DNA of 25,291 bases, taken from positions 1 through 25,291 of the forward strand of contig JAAKFC010000003.1 of NCBI GenBank assembly GCA_011065225.1, given 5' to 3'. Below the pieces are notes generated by a model. It made no database searches and had not been told where the DNA came from. It was given only the letters and a program-made list of their open reading frames with translations. The stretch comes from Chlamydiota bacterium (lineage in GTDB: Bacteria > Chlamydiota > Chlamydiia > Chlamydiales > Rhabdochlamydiaceae). The position numbers were made by a program, and so were the translations under genes. Shown here piece by piece: positions 1-6,631 of this stretch (position 1 is its first letter; each line of letters begins with the position of its first letter).

Positions 1-1085
1 GCTTTTGCTCGAAATTTTTCATCAGGCTTAAGAGGCACATAGAGCATTTCTTTGACTACGCCAAAAACAGAAAAATCGAGCGATTTACATGAGATGAACA
101 TGAGCGACACGATGGGGAAAATGGGAAATACAGCTAAAAGCCCTGCAAAGATGGCCAACGAAAAAGGAACGAAATAATGCGATTTTCGAAATCCCATCCA
201 TTTGATGATGACATAGGTTCCAATGAATTGCAGGACAACAGTGATTGAATGCATGACCCCGAGAACGCGAGCCGAATATTCTGTGCGAACATCTTTTTCG
301 CTAAAAAAACGCTCCAAAAAGTCGTTAAACTGAAAATCAACAACAGCGGTGATCATTTGCATAAATACCACAATTAGCAGAGTGAAAATTAAAAATCTAG
401 AACCACGGATCAATTTGAGACCATGGAAAAAGCCCCCCTGTTTTTCCCTTTCTTCATTGGGGACATCCCCCTGACAATAGCTGCACATTTTCCAGTAGAC
501 AAACAGAAGCAACACATAGATAGGCAAGCTCAAGTAGATCAAATTTTCTGAACCATAAGCTACAGCAAAAAAGCTAGGAAATGCAGCGCCAAGCATAGAC
601 CCGAGCCCTCCAAAACCATAGAAAATTCCATAGAGATATTTTGCTTTTTTGAGCTGCACATTGGCATGGATGACCGACCAGACCAACTGAAACATCAGAA
701 GAATATAGATCTCCTTCCACATATAAAATGCAAAAGACAGCGCAGTAATCTTCTGCAAAAAAATCGCAATAAGGGTATTGGAGACCATCACCAAAAGAAT
801 CAAGCTGACAAATAGGCGCTTAGACCCCCATTTGGGAATCAGCCGGTTATAAAGCGATACAGCTAAAAAGTTGAAAGGGACAAGAGCCAGCCATGCATAA
901 GGAAGCCATTTGGTAGAAAAGTTTGTAATAAAAAGAGAATTGCATACCGGGCGAATGAGCGAATACTCACAACAGATGAAAAATCCGCAGAGCATCGCAA
1001 AAAAGATAAAAGCCCGCTCACGCCCCGTATAGCTGGCAAGTTCTTCGCGCAAGGTAGTAAAGTTTTTTGTAAACACCCCAACCAT
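1..1085 (-). CDS. TLC-type (ATP/ADP translocase-like) nucleotide transporter homologue, partial (C-terminus missing)
   Basis: The frame is open from an ATG at 1085 to the window edge (about 361 codons). The protein is strongly hydrophobic with many membrane segments. It starts with a short cytosolic stretch (MVGVFTKNFTTLREELASYT), then helices beginning RERAFIFFAMLCGFFICCEY. Near the break it reads FGVVKEMLYVPLKPDEKF, closely resembling the KEMAYIPLD...EKVKGKA signature of Npt1-type ATP/ADP carriers of chlamydiae, rickettsiae and plastids. Those are about 500 residues with 12 helices, so roughly a quarter is missing. It is divergent, so the substrate (ATP/ADP exchange, another nucleotide, or none) is open. 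It begins 8 bp after the stop of the HD protein gene and is probably co-transcribed. I see no clear Shine-Dalgarno, which suggests translational coupling. Family call fairly sure, substrate unknown. Confidence 0.75.
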   Translation of the reverse strand, partial: MVGVFTKNFTTLREELASYTGRERAFIFFAMLCGFFICCEYSLIRPVCNSLFITNFSTKWLPYAWLALVPFNFLAVSLYNRLIPKWGSKRLFVSLILLVMVSNTLIAIFLQKITALSFAFYMWKEIYILLMFQLVWSVIHANVQLKKAKYLYGIFYGFGGLGSMLGAAFPSFFAVAYGSENLIYLSLPIYVLLLFVYWKMCSYCQGDVPNEEREKQGGFFHGLKLIRGSRFLIFTLLIVVFMQMITAVVDFQFNDFLERFFSEKDVRTEYSARVLGVMHSITVVLQFIGTYVIIKWMGFRKSHYFVPFSLAIFAGLLAVFPIFPIVSLMFISCKSLDFSVFGVVKEMLYVPLKPDEKFRAK

Positions 1086-1093
1086 ATGAGCAA

Positions 1094-2281
1094 TTATAAA
1101 GCAAAATCATATTCTGGGGCGAGATAGAGCCAATTTTTTTTTGTTGCGGGGATAGCAATCTCAGAAAATTCCGAGGCCGGGATGATTTGCGCATCTTTTC
1201 GCTTAATCGGAAGGCTAAGCCCATATTTTAGCCCCCTTCTATCTGCCAACTCCCAGTGGATCTGCCGATCGGGAACGCTCAATTTTTTCTTATAAGATTC
1301 TAGATCACTGTGTCCAATTGTATATGTAAGACCGATTGCTTGAAATCTTTTCTTCCGATCGATAAGACTCGCAGCATCCTGATGTCCAGGATGGCTGGGG
1401 TCATTTTGCGCTTTTTGCATTGCGCACAACACCTCAGGCTCACTCATCGATAAATAATTCTCCACGCTGCTGAAATATTTTGGATCTCCATAGAGGATTT
1501 CCATAAAGCGAGCCATATGAAAAGAATAAGCCCTGGCAGTGGGATACTGATACACCCGCCTCTGCATAAAATGCCGAGCAAGCAGCAGCGCTTCACAGGA
1601 TGCGATGCCATTTTCCTCAACACCCAATGCAAGCTCTTTCCTTTCATCCGGTACAACTGCAAGCATCTCGATCAATTGTACATAGTCGAAAAGGCCATAG
1701 CTCAGTCCCGTTGCCCGTGCATCGCGCAAGAGATAGTCGATCCGATCTGAGCCAAAAAAGTCGCCTGTAATGATCTGCGCGTAAATCCTCTCCCATGGGC
1801 TAAACTCTACTTCCGGTCGGATGAGTTTCAGATTTTCTTCACCCAAAGCAAACATTGCCACATGCTGCTCAACCGGTTTGCCAGGATAGACTTCCCTTGC
1901 CTTTTCCCAAATGGGCTCCAGATACTTTGATTCGATGATATTAAGCGTCCACTTCTCATGCCCTGCAGGACCCAATAATCGGCTCTCAGCAACGTGGGAA
2001 AAGGGCAAGTGGCCCAGATCATGGCAAAGCGCTGCAAACCGAATCATCTGCCGCCAATAGTCCCGATCTTCTTCACGCCCCACCTGGTCAAAGATTTGAC
2101 TGGCGAGGTGCATGGCTCCGAGCGAATGCTCAAAGCGAGTATGCGTTCCACCTGGATAGACCATATAAGAAATCCCCAGCTGATGGATATACCGCAGCCG
2201 CTGGAATACCTCAGTGTCTATCAGTGCACTTTCGAGATCATTGAAGTGGATAAAACCATGAACAGAATCATAAATTTTCAT
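1094..2281 (-). CDS. HD-domain phosphohydrolase (dGTPase/SAMHD1-like, COG1078 type)
   Basis: A 395-residue soluble protein. The N-terminus MKIYDSVHGFIHF and the series H52 (TRFEHSLG), H87-D88 (LCHDLGHLPFSH, with H91 and H96 nearby) and a later Asp in GSDRIDYLLRDA form the metal-binding H...HD...D pattern of the HD superfamily. The arrangement matches the SAMHD1/dNTP triphosphohydrolase-like branch, whose studied members hydrolyse (d)NTPs or related nucleotides. The exact substrate cannot be read from sequence. Its ATG overlaps the TGA of the upstream IMPDH/GMPR-like gene (ATGA, 2278-2281), and the transporter homologue follows after 8 bp. It therefore sits in a three-gene nucleotide operon, which supports a role in nucleotide turnover. 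The protein is complete and all metal ligands appear present. Confidence 0.85.
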   Translation of the reverse strand: MKIYDSVHGFIHFNDLESALIDTEVFQRLRYIHQLGISYMVYPGGTHTRFEHSLGAMHLASQIFDQVGREEDRDYWRQMIRFAALCHDLGHLPFSHVAESRLLGPAGHEKWTLNIIESKYLEPIWEKAREVYPGKPVEQHVAMFALGEENLKLIRPEVEFSPWERIYAQIITGDFFGSDRIDYLLRDARATGLSYGLFDYVQLIEMLAVVPDERKELALGVEENGIASCEALLLARHFMQRRVYQYPTARAYSFHMARFMEILYGDPKYFSSVENYLSMSEPEVLCAMQKAQNDPSHPGHQDAASLIDRKKRFQAIGLTYTIGHSDLESYKKKLSVPDRQIHWELADRRGLKYGLSLPIKRKDAQIIPASEFSEIAIPATKKNWLYLAPEYDFAL

Positions 2282-3300
2282 TTTCGCGGACGACTCTCTT
2301 TGATGTAGGCAGTGGAAACCTCAACAAATTCTGCTTTGCGCTGCAGTTCTTTGATGCTGCGAGCGCCTCCATAAGTCAGACCGCTACGCAAACCTCCAAG
2401 TAGCTCATCGATGAGTTCTTTGGCACTGCCACTGACAGGCGCCCAAAAATCAATCCCTTCGGCAACCGTTTTGTCTTTGAGCCCGCCATAAAAATCCGCC
2501 TGAAAATCTTCACTGGCTTGACCTCGATATTTTGCGATATAACCCGATGAGGTTTCTTTGGACTGTTTTTTCGGAGCAGCACTTTCTTGAGTGAGCGCAA
2601 AAAGCTTTCCGATCATCACAGTGCTGGCACCAGCAGCGAGCGCGAGAACCACATCACGACTCGTTCGGATCCCTCCATCTGCAATGAGGGGTACGCGGAG
2701 CTTTTCCGCAATTTGGGCACAATCGTAGATTGCACTGAACTGCGGAACACCAAAGCCCGTGACAATACGAGTGGTACAGGCAGCCCCAGGCCCTACACCT
2801 ACTTTGACAGCATCCGCCCCTGCATTGACAAGATCATGATACGCCATAGCAGTACACACATTGCCTGCAATGACCTCTTTGTCAGGATGCGATTTTTTGA
2901 TCTTTTCTATGTAATGGAACATCTTGTCTGAATGGCCATGGGCGACATCAATGCAAATTCCTGCTGCGCCGAGATCGAGCAATTCTTTTGTGTGGTCCAT
3001 CTTGTGAATGCCACAAGAAATGAACGTGTTATTGCCAAATTTTTTCACCCATTTTTTTTGGGACTCAAGATCAGTAAAACGGTGAAAAATAGGAATACTC
3101 CCCTCCCCTATCAGGATTTCTGCGAGCTCATCAGAAATTGCTGTATCCATATTGGCACAGACGAGTGGGATTTTGATCTTTCGATTTTTGGTGAGCCAAG
3201 TCTCAAGAAGAGGCTCTGTGCGCGAGGGAACGTTGTTGAACTGCGGGACGAGCGCCACATCGTCAAAAGTAAAAGCTTTTCTGATCTCTTCTTTCGCCAT
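2278..3300 (-). CDS. IMP dehydrogenase/GMP reductase family enzyme lacking CBS domains
   Basis: About 340 residues from the ATG at 3300; an ATG at 3312 would add four. The opening FTFDDVALVPQ, the ANMDTA segment (about 49-54), the loop GVGPGAACTTR with the catalytic Cys near 175, the phosphate-binding IADGGIRT and the C-terminal LLGGLRSGLTYGGA are hallmarks of the IMPDH/GMPR barrel. IMPDH proper is about 490 residues with two CBS domains inserted near residue 100; here the chain runs straight through. The KYRGQAS stretch is the flap region. Either GMP reductase (GMP to IMP) or a CBS-less IMPDH (IMP to XMP) is possible; length favours GMP reductase, while the ending IKESRP is IMPDH-like. An apparent extension to 3543 is antisense to the glycosyltransferase and is not believed. 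First gene of the nucleotide operon. Start context is weak. Confidence 0.85.
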   Translation of the reverse strand: MAKEEIRKAFTFDDVALVPQFNNVPSRTEPLLETWLTKNRKIKIPLVCANMDTAISDELAEILIGEGSIPIFHRFTDLESQKKWVKKFGNNTFISCGIHKMDHTKELLDLGAAGICIDVAHGHSDKMFHYIEKIKKSHPDKEVIAGNVCTAMAYHDLVNAGADAVKVGVGPGAACTTRIVTGFGVPQFSAIYDCAQIAEKLRVPLIADGGIRTSRDVVLALAAGASTVMIGKLFALTQESAAPKKQSKETSSGYIAKYRGQASEDFQADFYGGLKDKTVAEGIDFWAPVSGSAKELIDELLGGLRSGLTYGGARSIKELQRKAEFVEVSTAYIKESRPRK

Positions 3301-3327
3301 ATCACTTGTCATGATATAGTAGAGGAC

Positions 3328-4089
3328 ATGATTACGGCTACTGTTCTGACAAAAAATTGCCAAAAAACCCTGAAAAAAACACTCGACTCCCTTGTAAATT
3401 TCTCCGAAGTAATTGTGCTTGATTCTGGATCGAGTGATGAGACCCTCACTATTGCCAAAAAATATCCAAATGTGAAAGTGCACACTTCTCCTTTTTTGGG
3501 ATTTGGACCGATGCACAATTATGTCGCAAAGCTCGCCAATCATGACTGGATCCTCTCCATCGATAGCGATGAAATTCTCACAAAAGAGTTAGCAAATGAA
3601 ATTCTGTCACTACAGCTGGACTCGAATCACATTTATAGCATCCAGCGAAACAATTTCTATAATGGGAAACACATCAAATGGTGTGGAGGGTGGCATCCCG
3701 ATTGGGTCCATCGTCTCTATCACCGCGGGAAAACAGCATTTAGCGAAGACCTCGTCCATGAAAAAGTGAAAAAAGCAGATCTCATCCTCACTCCCCTCAA
3801 AAATCCCCTATTGCATACTCCCTATCTAGAAATCAGCGATTTTCTTGACAAAATGCAGCATTACAGCGCTCTTTTTGCTGAGCAAAACGAAGGCCAAATG
3901 GGATCGCTTTCCCAGGCCCTTTTCCACAGCTGGTTTGCTTTCATCAAGAGCTATATTTTCAAGCGTGGCTTCCTTGGAGGCAGAGAGGGATTCATCATCT
4001 CGATGTACAATGGCCACACTGCATTCTACAAGTACTTAAAACTCGCAGAAAGAACAGAAAAAAGTTATCCTCGAGAGGACACTTTGTGA
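3328..4089 (+). CDS. Family 2 glycosyltransferase (WaaE/KdtX-like, LPS core)
   Basis: A 253-residue GT-A fold enzyme. The N-terminus MITATVLTKNCQKTLKKTLDS followed by VIVLDSGSSDETL is the nucleotide-sugar binding start of GT2. D79-D81 in LSIDSDEIL is the DxD metal site. The later part (WCGGWHPDWVHRLY, then HEKV) resembles LPS core glucosyltransferases of the WaaE/KdtX kind. A likely role is adding a sugar to the lipooligosaccharide core at the inner membrane face; donor and acceptor are unknown. The ATG at 3328 has AGAGGA just upstream as ribosome binding site. The same frame is open back to 2932, but that lies antisense in the preceding gene. Its 3' end overlaps the convergent HTH gene by 25 bp. 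Confidence 0.85.
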   Translation: MITATVLTKNCQKTLKKTLDSLVNFSEVIVLDSGSSDETLTIAKKYPNVKVHTSPFLGFGPMHNYVAKLANHDWILSIDSDEILTKELANEILSLQLDSNHIYSIQRNNFYNGKHIKWCGGWHPDWVHRLYHRGKTAFSEDLVHEKVKKADLILTPLKNPLLHTPYLEISDFLDKMQHYSALFAEQNEGQMGSLSQALFHSWFAFIKSYIFKRGFLGGREGFIISMYNGHTAFYKYLKLAERTEKSYPREDTL

Positions 4090-4301
4090 ACATCTGAGTC
4101 GCAATACGTCAAAAGATCCCCCGGCTGACATTCGAGAATTTGGCAGAGAGCTTCAAGCGTGCTGAAGCGAATCGCTTTGGCTTTTCCCGTTTTTAAAATG
4201 GAAAGATTTTGTTCCGTAATTCCAATCGCTTCTGCTACTTCTTTTGATTTACGCTTCTTCTTCACAAGAAGAAGATCTAATTGGATTTCAATCGGCATCA
4301 A
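4065..4301 (-). CDS. Small Xre/YozG-type helix-turn-helix regulator
   Basis: A 78-residue protein of the Cro/C1 (HTH_26, YozG-like) class. Residues about 16-55 form the HTH: KSKEVAEAIGITEQNLSILK is helix 2-turn-helix 3, followed by RFSTLEALCQILECQPGDLL, the conserved end of this family. MM at the start allows initiation at either of two adjacent ATGs. It begins 6 bp after the DUF2975-type membrane protein gene. That pairing of a DUF2975 membrane protein with a YozG regulator recurs in many bacteria; the regulator probably represses the shared promoter. Its last 25 bp overlap the end of the convergent glycosyltransferase gene. Confidence 0.85.
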   Translation of the reverse strand: MMPIEIQLDLLLVKKKRKSKEVAEAIGITEQNLSILKTGKAKAIRFSTLEALCQILECQPGDLLTYCDSDVHKVSSRG

Positions 4302-4307
4302 CTTCTC

Positions 4308-4859
4308 CTAAATTGTACTTGCATGCTCTTCATGCAATTTGCGGCCTTCATCCATTACCCAAGAAACAAGCAAAATACAAAGCCCCACAACAAGAAGGGA
4401 AATTTGTTTTGATCCTAAAGCAACACTAATCACTCTTTCTCCAGGTGGATTCCCAAGAGTTAATGTTACAGAGAGGATTGCCATGTAAATTGGGAAAAAT
4501 ACTTGATTGAGAAGAATGCAGCCTCCAATTTTCTTCATCATTTGTACATTTTTCCGCGAGAAAAAATCCATTTTTTCAAACGACTGAAAGAGTTTAGCAA
4601 GCAATAGAAGAGCTGCCATATTGAATGCTTCCGGTAAAAGAGTGACCAGAAAACCAAAAAATTTTGTCATGTGACTCAATTCTGCGAGTGGTTTCATCCC
4701 AGGAATATTAGGAATAAAATCGAGGACAGTGAAATTTTCCAAAAAGGGATATCCATTTGTGATCCAAAATCCCGCGTCAGATATAGGAAGCAAGATTGCT
4801 GCAATCAAAAATGTCCATTTTAAGATACGGCTCAATTTAAAAATATGGTGCTTTTTCAT
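4308..4859 (-). CDS. DUF2975-like four-helix membrane protein
   Basis: A 183-residue protein with four predicted membrane segments: about 13-30 (ILKWTFLIAAILLPISDAG), 68-90 (FFGFLVTLLPEAFNMAALLL), 110-134 and 152-166. The motif KLFQSFEKMDFFSRKNVQMM after the second helix, followed by the third helix, is typical of DUF2975 (YoaS-like) proteins. Their biochemical role is unknown. A strong Shine-Dalgarno (AAAGGAGGTCGAC before the ATG) fixes the start. It is the first gene of a two-gene operon with the YozG-like regulator, driven by a TTGACA promoter at 4887-4915. By analogy it may be a membrane sensor or effector controlled by its partner. Confidence 0.75.
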   Translation of the reverse strand: MKKHHIFKLSRILKWTFLIAAILLPISDAGFWITNGYPFLENFTVLDFIPNIPGMKPLAELSHMTKFFGFLVTLLPEAFNMAALLLLAKLFQSFEKMDFFSRKNVQMMKKIGGCILLNQVFFPIYMAILSVTLTLGNPPGERVISVALGSKQISLLVVGLCILLVSWVMDEGRKLHEEHASTI

Positions 4860-4886
4860 GTCGACCTCCTTTGATCATGAAATACA

Positions 4887-4915
4887 ATGATCGATAAACA
4901 ATCATTTTTTGTCAA
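4887..4915 (-). promoter_or_regulatory. Promoter and probable operator of the DUF2975/HTH operon
   Basis: Read on the minus strand, a perfect -35 TTGACA (4910-4915) is followed after 17 bp by GATCAT (4887-4892, four of six -10 matches). The start codon is 28 bp downstream. Inverted AATGAT and ATCATT arms lie around the spacer and -10, and another ATCATT sits just upstream. These could bind the HTH product of the same operon. The promoter abuts the stop codon of the hydrolase gene at 4919. Promoter is inferred from consensus; operator role is a guess. Confidence 0.5.
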
Positions 4916-4918
4916 CAT

Positions 4919-5635
4919 TCAATCATTTTTTTTATCGGCAATGAAAAATTTGGCATTGTAGATCACAGTGTCAGAATACATGATCCAAGAATGGCCAGAA
5001 AAATGGGTTATATGCTTATGGGGCGTTTTGAGACAGCATTCCCTAACCCCTACTTTTCCATCATTTTTTTCACCTACGGTAGGATTCCAACCATAAGTGC
5101 CCGAGATCACTAATACTTCTTTCTCTTTGGGAAACTGCCCCACATAATCAAAATTTTCGTTTTCGAGAATTTGCGCTCCCGCCTTAGATCCTAACATTTT
5201 TTGGATGGGGCCCGTATAGCCTAAGAAGCGACCAAAGCGGCTCCCTTGATTGGGAGGAGCAAGTAAGACTGCCCGTCCATTTTTGGCTTCTTCAGGGCAT
5301 TCGGGATGATTATGAACAGCGCGGACAATGATTCCCCCCAGAGAATGCGTCACGAAATGGATTGGCTCACCCGGATGATTTTTTGCAGTTTCCTTCAAAG
5401 CAACGAGGAGATCTTCGGCATGCTGTTCAATCATTTTTTCCCGGCTGGGATAGCCCCAATTGCATACCTCATAGCCTTCTTTTTCAAAAGTTTTTGCCAT
5501 TTTTTTCATGCTTGAGGGTTTTCGCATGAAGCCATGGAGGCAATACACTGTTTCTGATGCGGAAAGAGAGAGGGAAAAACAAAAAACGCCTGCAAATAAT
5601 ACTAACAGACGTTTTTTCAAAGAAATGAATCTCAT
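4919..5635 (-). CDS. Exported alpha/beta hydrolase, lipase/esterase-like
   Basis: A 238-residue protein from the ATG at 5635. It opens with a Sec signal peptide (MRFISLKKRLLVLFAGVFC, then SLSLSA, cleavage probably near 26), so it acts in the periplasm or beyond. The mature part starts ETVYCLHGFM, the oxyanion-loop strand of lipases. THSLGG contains the nucleophile Ser98, and HFSGHSWIM near the end supplies the likely catalytic His. The layout resembles PGAP1/triacylglycerol-lipase-like hydrolases. A GTG at 5653 would add six residues before the signal peptide; the ATG gives the more usual signal. Substrate unknown; a phospholipid or acyl ester is plausible for an intracellular bacterium. Confidence 0.8.
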   Translation of the reverse strand: MRFISLKKRLLVLFAGVFCFSLSLSASETVYCLHGFMRKPSSMKKMAKTFEKEGYEVCNWGYPSREKMIEQHAEDLLVALKETAKNHPGEPIHFVTHSLGGIIVRAVHNHPECPEEAKNGRAVLLAPPNQGSRFGRFLGYTGPIQKMLGSKAGAQILENENFDYVGQFPKEKEVLVISGTYGWNPTVGEKNDGKVGVRECCLKTPHKHITHFSGHSWIMYSDTVIYNAKFFIADKKND

Positions 5636-5642
5636 GAAATTC

Positions 5643-5936
5643 TTACCAACCACTCAAATCCACAAAATCTTGAAGTATATCATATGTCGCAATCTCAAAA
5701 GCAAGTAGAGACGTTGCTATATGGCAAATCCTCTGAGCTGCTGTATCAGAATCATAAGCTTTTTTTGCAAAGAAAACTCCAGCTACGATACCACTTACCA
5801 GAACCAATGTGCTTGAAAAAGAAAATTGTTCAAAAAGCTTCATGTTCTCCAAACCTTTTGGGAGTTCGTATGTGTTTCTAGAATAAAATTTTATAGTTTC
5901 ATTAAGGCCTTGTTCTACTAGATTACCAATTCTCAT
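5643..5936 (-). CDS. Small two-helix membrane protein, Inc-like candidate
   Basis: A 97-residue protein I do not recognise by family. The ATG at 5936 is chosen because AAAGGATG sits 4 bp upstream; an ATG at 5963 lacks this. A polar N-terminal half of about 45 residues is followed by two closely spaced hydrophobic segments (STLVLVSGIVAGVFFAKKAY and ICHIATSLLAFEIATY) joined by a short polar loop, then a short tail. Such a bilobed hydrophobic domain of about 45 residues is the defining feature of chlamydial Inc proteins, which are secreted by the type III system into the inclusion membrane. The layout matches the next gene upstream, and the two may be distant paralogues. Inc status is inference; no secretion signal can be proven. 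Confidence 0.6.
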   Translation of the reverse strand: MRIGNLVEQGLNETIKFYSRNTYELPKGLENMKLFEQFSFSSTLVLVSGIVAGVFFAKKAYDSDTAAQRICHIATSLLAFEIATYDILQDFVDLSGW

Positions 5937-5996
5937 GTCACATCCTTTAAATAGAAACAGCATAGCAAATCCACATTTAGAAGAAAAGATGTTCTC

Positions 5997-6031
5997 AAAA
6001 AAAAACCTGCTATTTCTAGCAGGTTTTTTTT
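5997..6031 (-). terminator. Rho-independent terminator, symmetric
   Basis: A 7-bp stem CCTGCTA/TAGCAGG (6006-6012 and 6017-6023) with a TTTC loop is flanked by a run of A on the left and eight T on the right, so it can work in both directions. It lies 20 bp after the stop of the repeat-containing membrane protein gene and separates it from the smaller Inc-like gene. Confidence 0.85.
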
Positions 6032-6050
6032 CTTAGAAAATATATTTTAC

Positions 6051-6494
6051 TTAATAGATCTTTTGGATCAAACCAAAATTGACTCCGTTTGCATATGTTT
6101 CATAAGCCGCAGCACCTAAGAGAGCTATTGCAACTACCGAAGTTGCAACTCTTTTAGATGTCGACAATTTTGGACTGCAGCATGCTCTTCCTGCAAGATA
6201 AGCACCAACAAGTGTACCACCGGCAATGAGTCCCATGCTTGTTTTAGAAACAGGTTCTAGAGATTTAAAAAATTCATTGGCCTTTTCCATTACCTGAGGC
6301 ATTTGCGTATTGAGAAACCCTGCAGTTTCATTCTTATAATGAGTGAACGTTTCTCCAACATTAGGCGCATATTCATTCTTACAGTGAGTGAACGTTTCTC
6401 CAACATTAGGCGCATATTCATTCTTACAGTGAGTGAACATTTCTCCAGCATTTTTGCTGAAATCAAATAGTATTTGACTAATTGTGGTTTGCAT
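6051..6494 (-). CDS. Repeat-containing two-helix membrane protein, Inc-like candidate
   Basis: A 147-residue protein of unknown family. After an N-terminal stretch (MQTTISQILFDFSKNA) come three 15-residue repeats of the form GETFTHCKNEYAPNV; the third diverges after KNE. A linker follows, then two adjacent hydrophobic segments (MGLIAGGTLVGAYLAG and VATSVVAIALLGAAAY) separated by a short basic loop containing CC. This bilobed domain is the Inc-protein hallmark, and the gene lies beside a second small protein with the same layout. AAAAGGG upstream of the ATG serves as ribosome binding site and a clear terminator follows. The repeats differ by only a few bases, pointing to recent duplication, so length may vary between strains. 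Confidence 0.65.
   Translation of the reverse strand: MQTTISQILFDFSKNAGEMFTHCKNEYAPNVGETFTHCKNEYAPNVGETFTHYKNETAGFLNTQMPQVMEKANEFFKSLEPVSKTSMGLIAGGTLVGAYLAGRACCSPKLSTSKRVATSVVAIALLGAAAYETYANGVNFGLIQKIY
6331..6450 (-). repeat. 45-bp in-frame tandem repeat, 2.7 copies
   Basis: Copies start at 6331, 6376 and 6421. The first two differ at 2 of 45 positions; the third matches for about 30 bp and then decays. The period is a multiple of three and encodes the 15-residue repeat of the surrounding protein. Confidence 0.95.
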
Positions 6495-6631
6495 ATATTA
6501 CCCTTTTGTTTGTCAAGGAATTAATAATATTATTATTCTAACAAATTTACATATTTAAATGAAATCATAAAAAAAACCTTGATAAAATTGCATTTTTTTG
6601 AGAAAATTTCGTAGTAAAAGGTTTTTTTAAG

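Noticed and set aside
863..1224. Short minus-strand ORFs overlapping the start of the transporter gene
   Set aside because: They are out-of-frame shadows; the transporter frame alone gives membrane helices and the family signature.
2932..3327. Upstream extension of the glycosyltransferase frame by 132 codons
   Set aside because: It is antisense to the conserved IMPDH/GMPR coding region; family similarity and a ribosome binding site begin at the ATG at 3328.
3313..3543. N-terminal extension of the IMPDH/GMPR-like frame
   Set aside because: It lies antisense in the glycosyltransferase N-terminal domain, and the enzyme family starts at the FTFDDV region.
6331..6450. Possible CRISPR array
   Set aside because: The repeats are directly adjacent without spacers, in frame, and encode a protein repeat.
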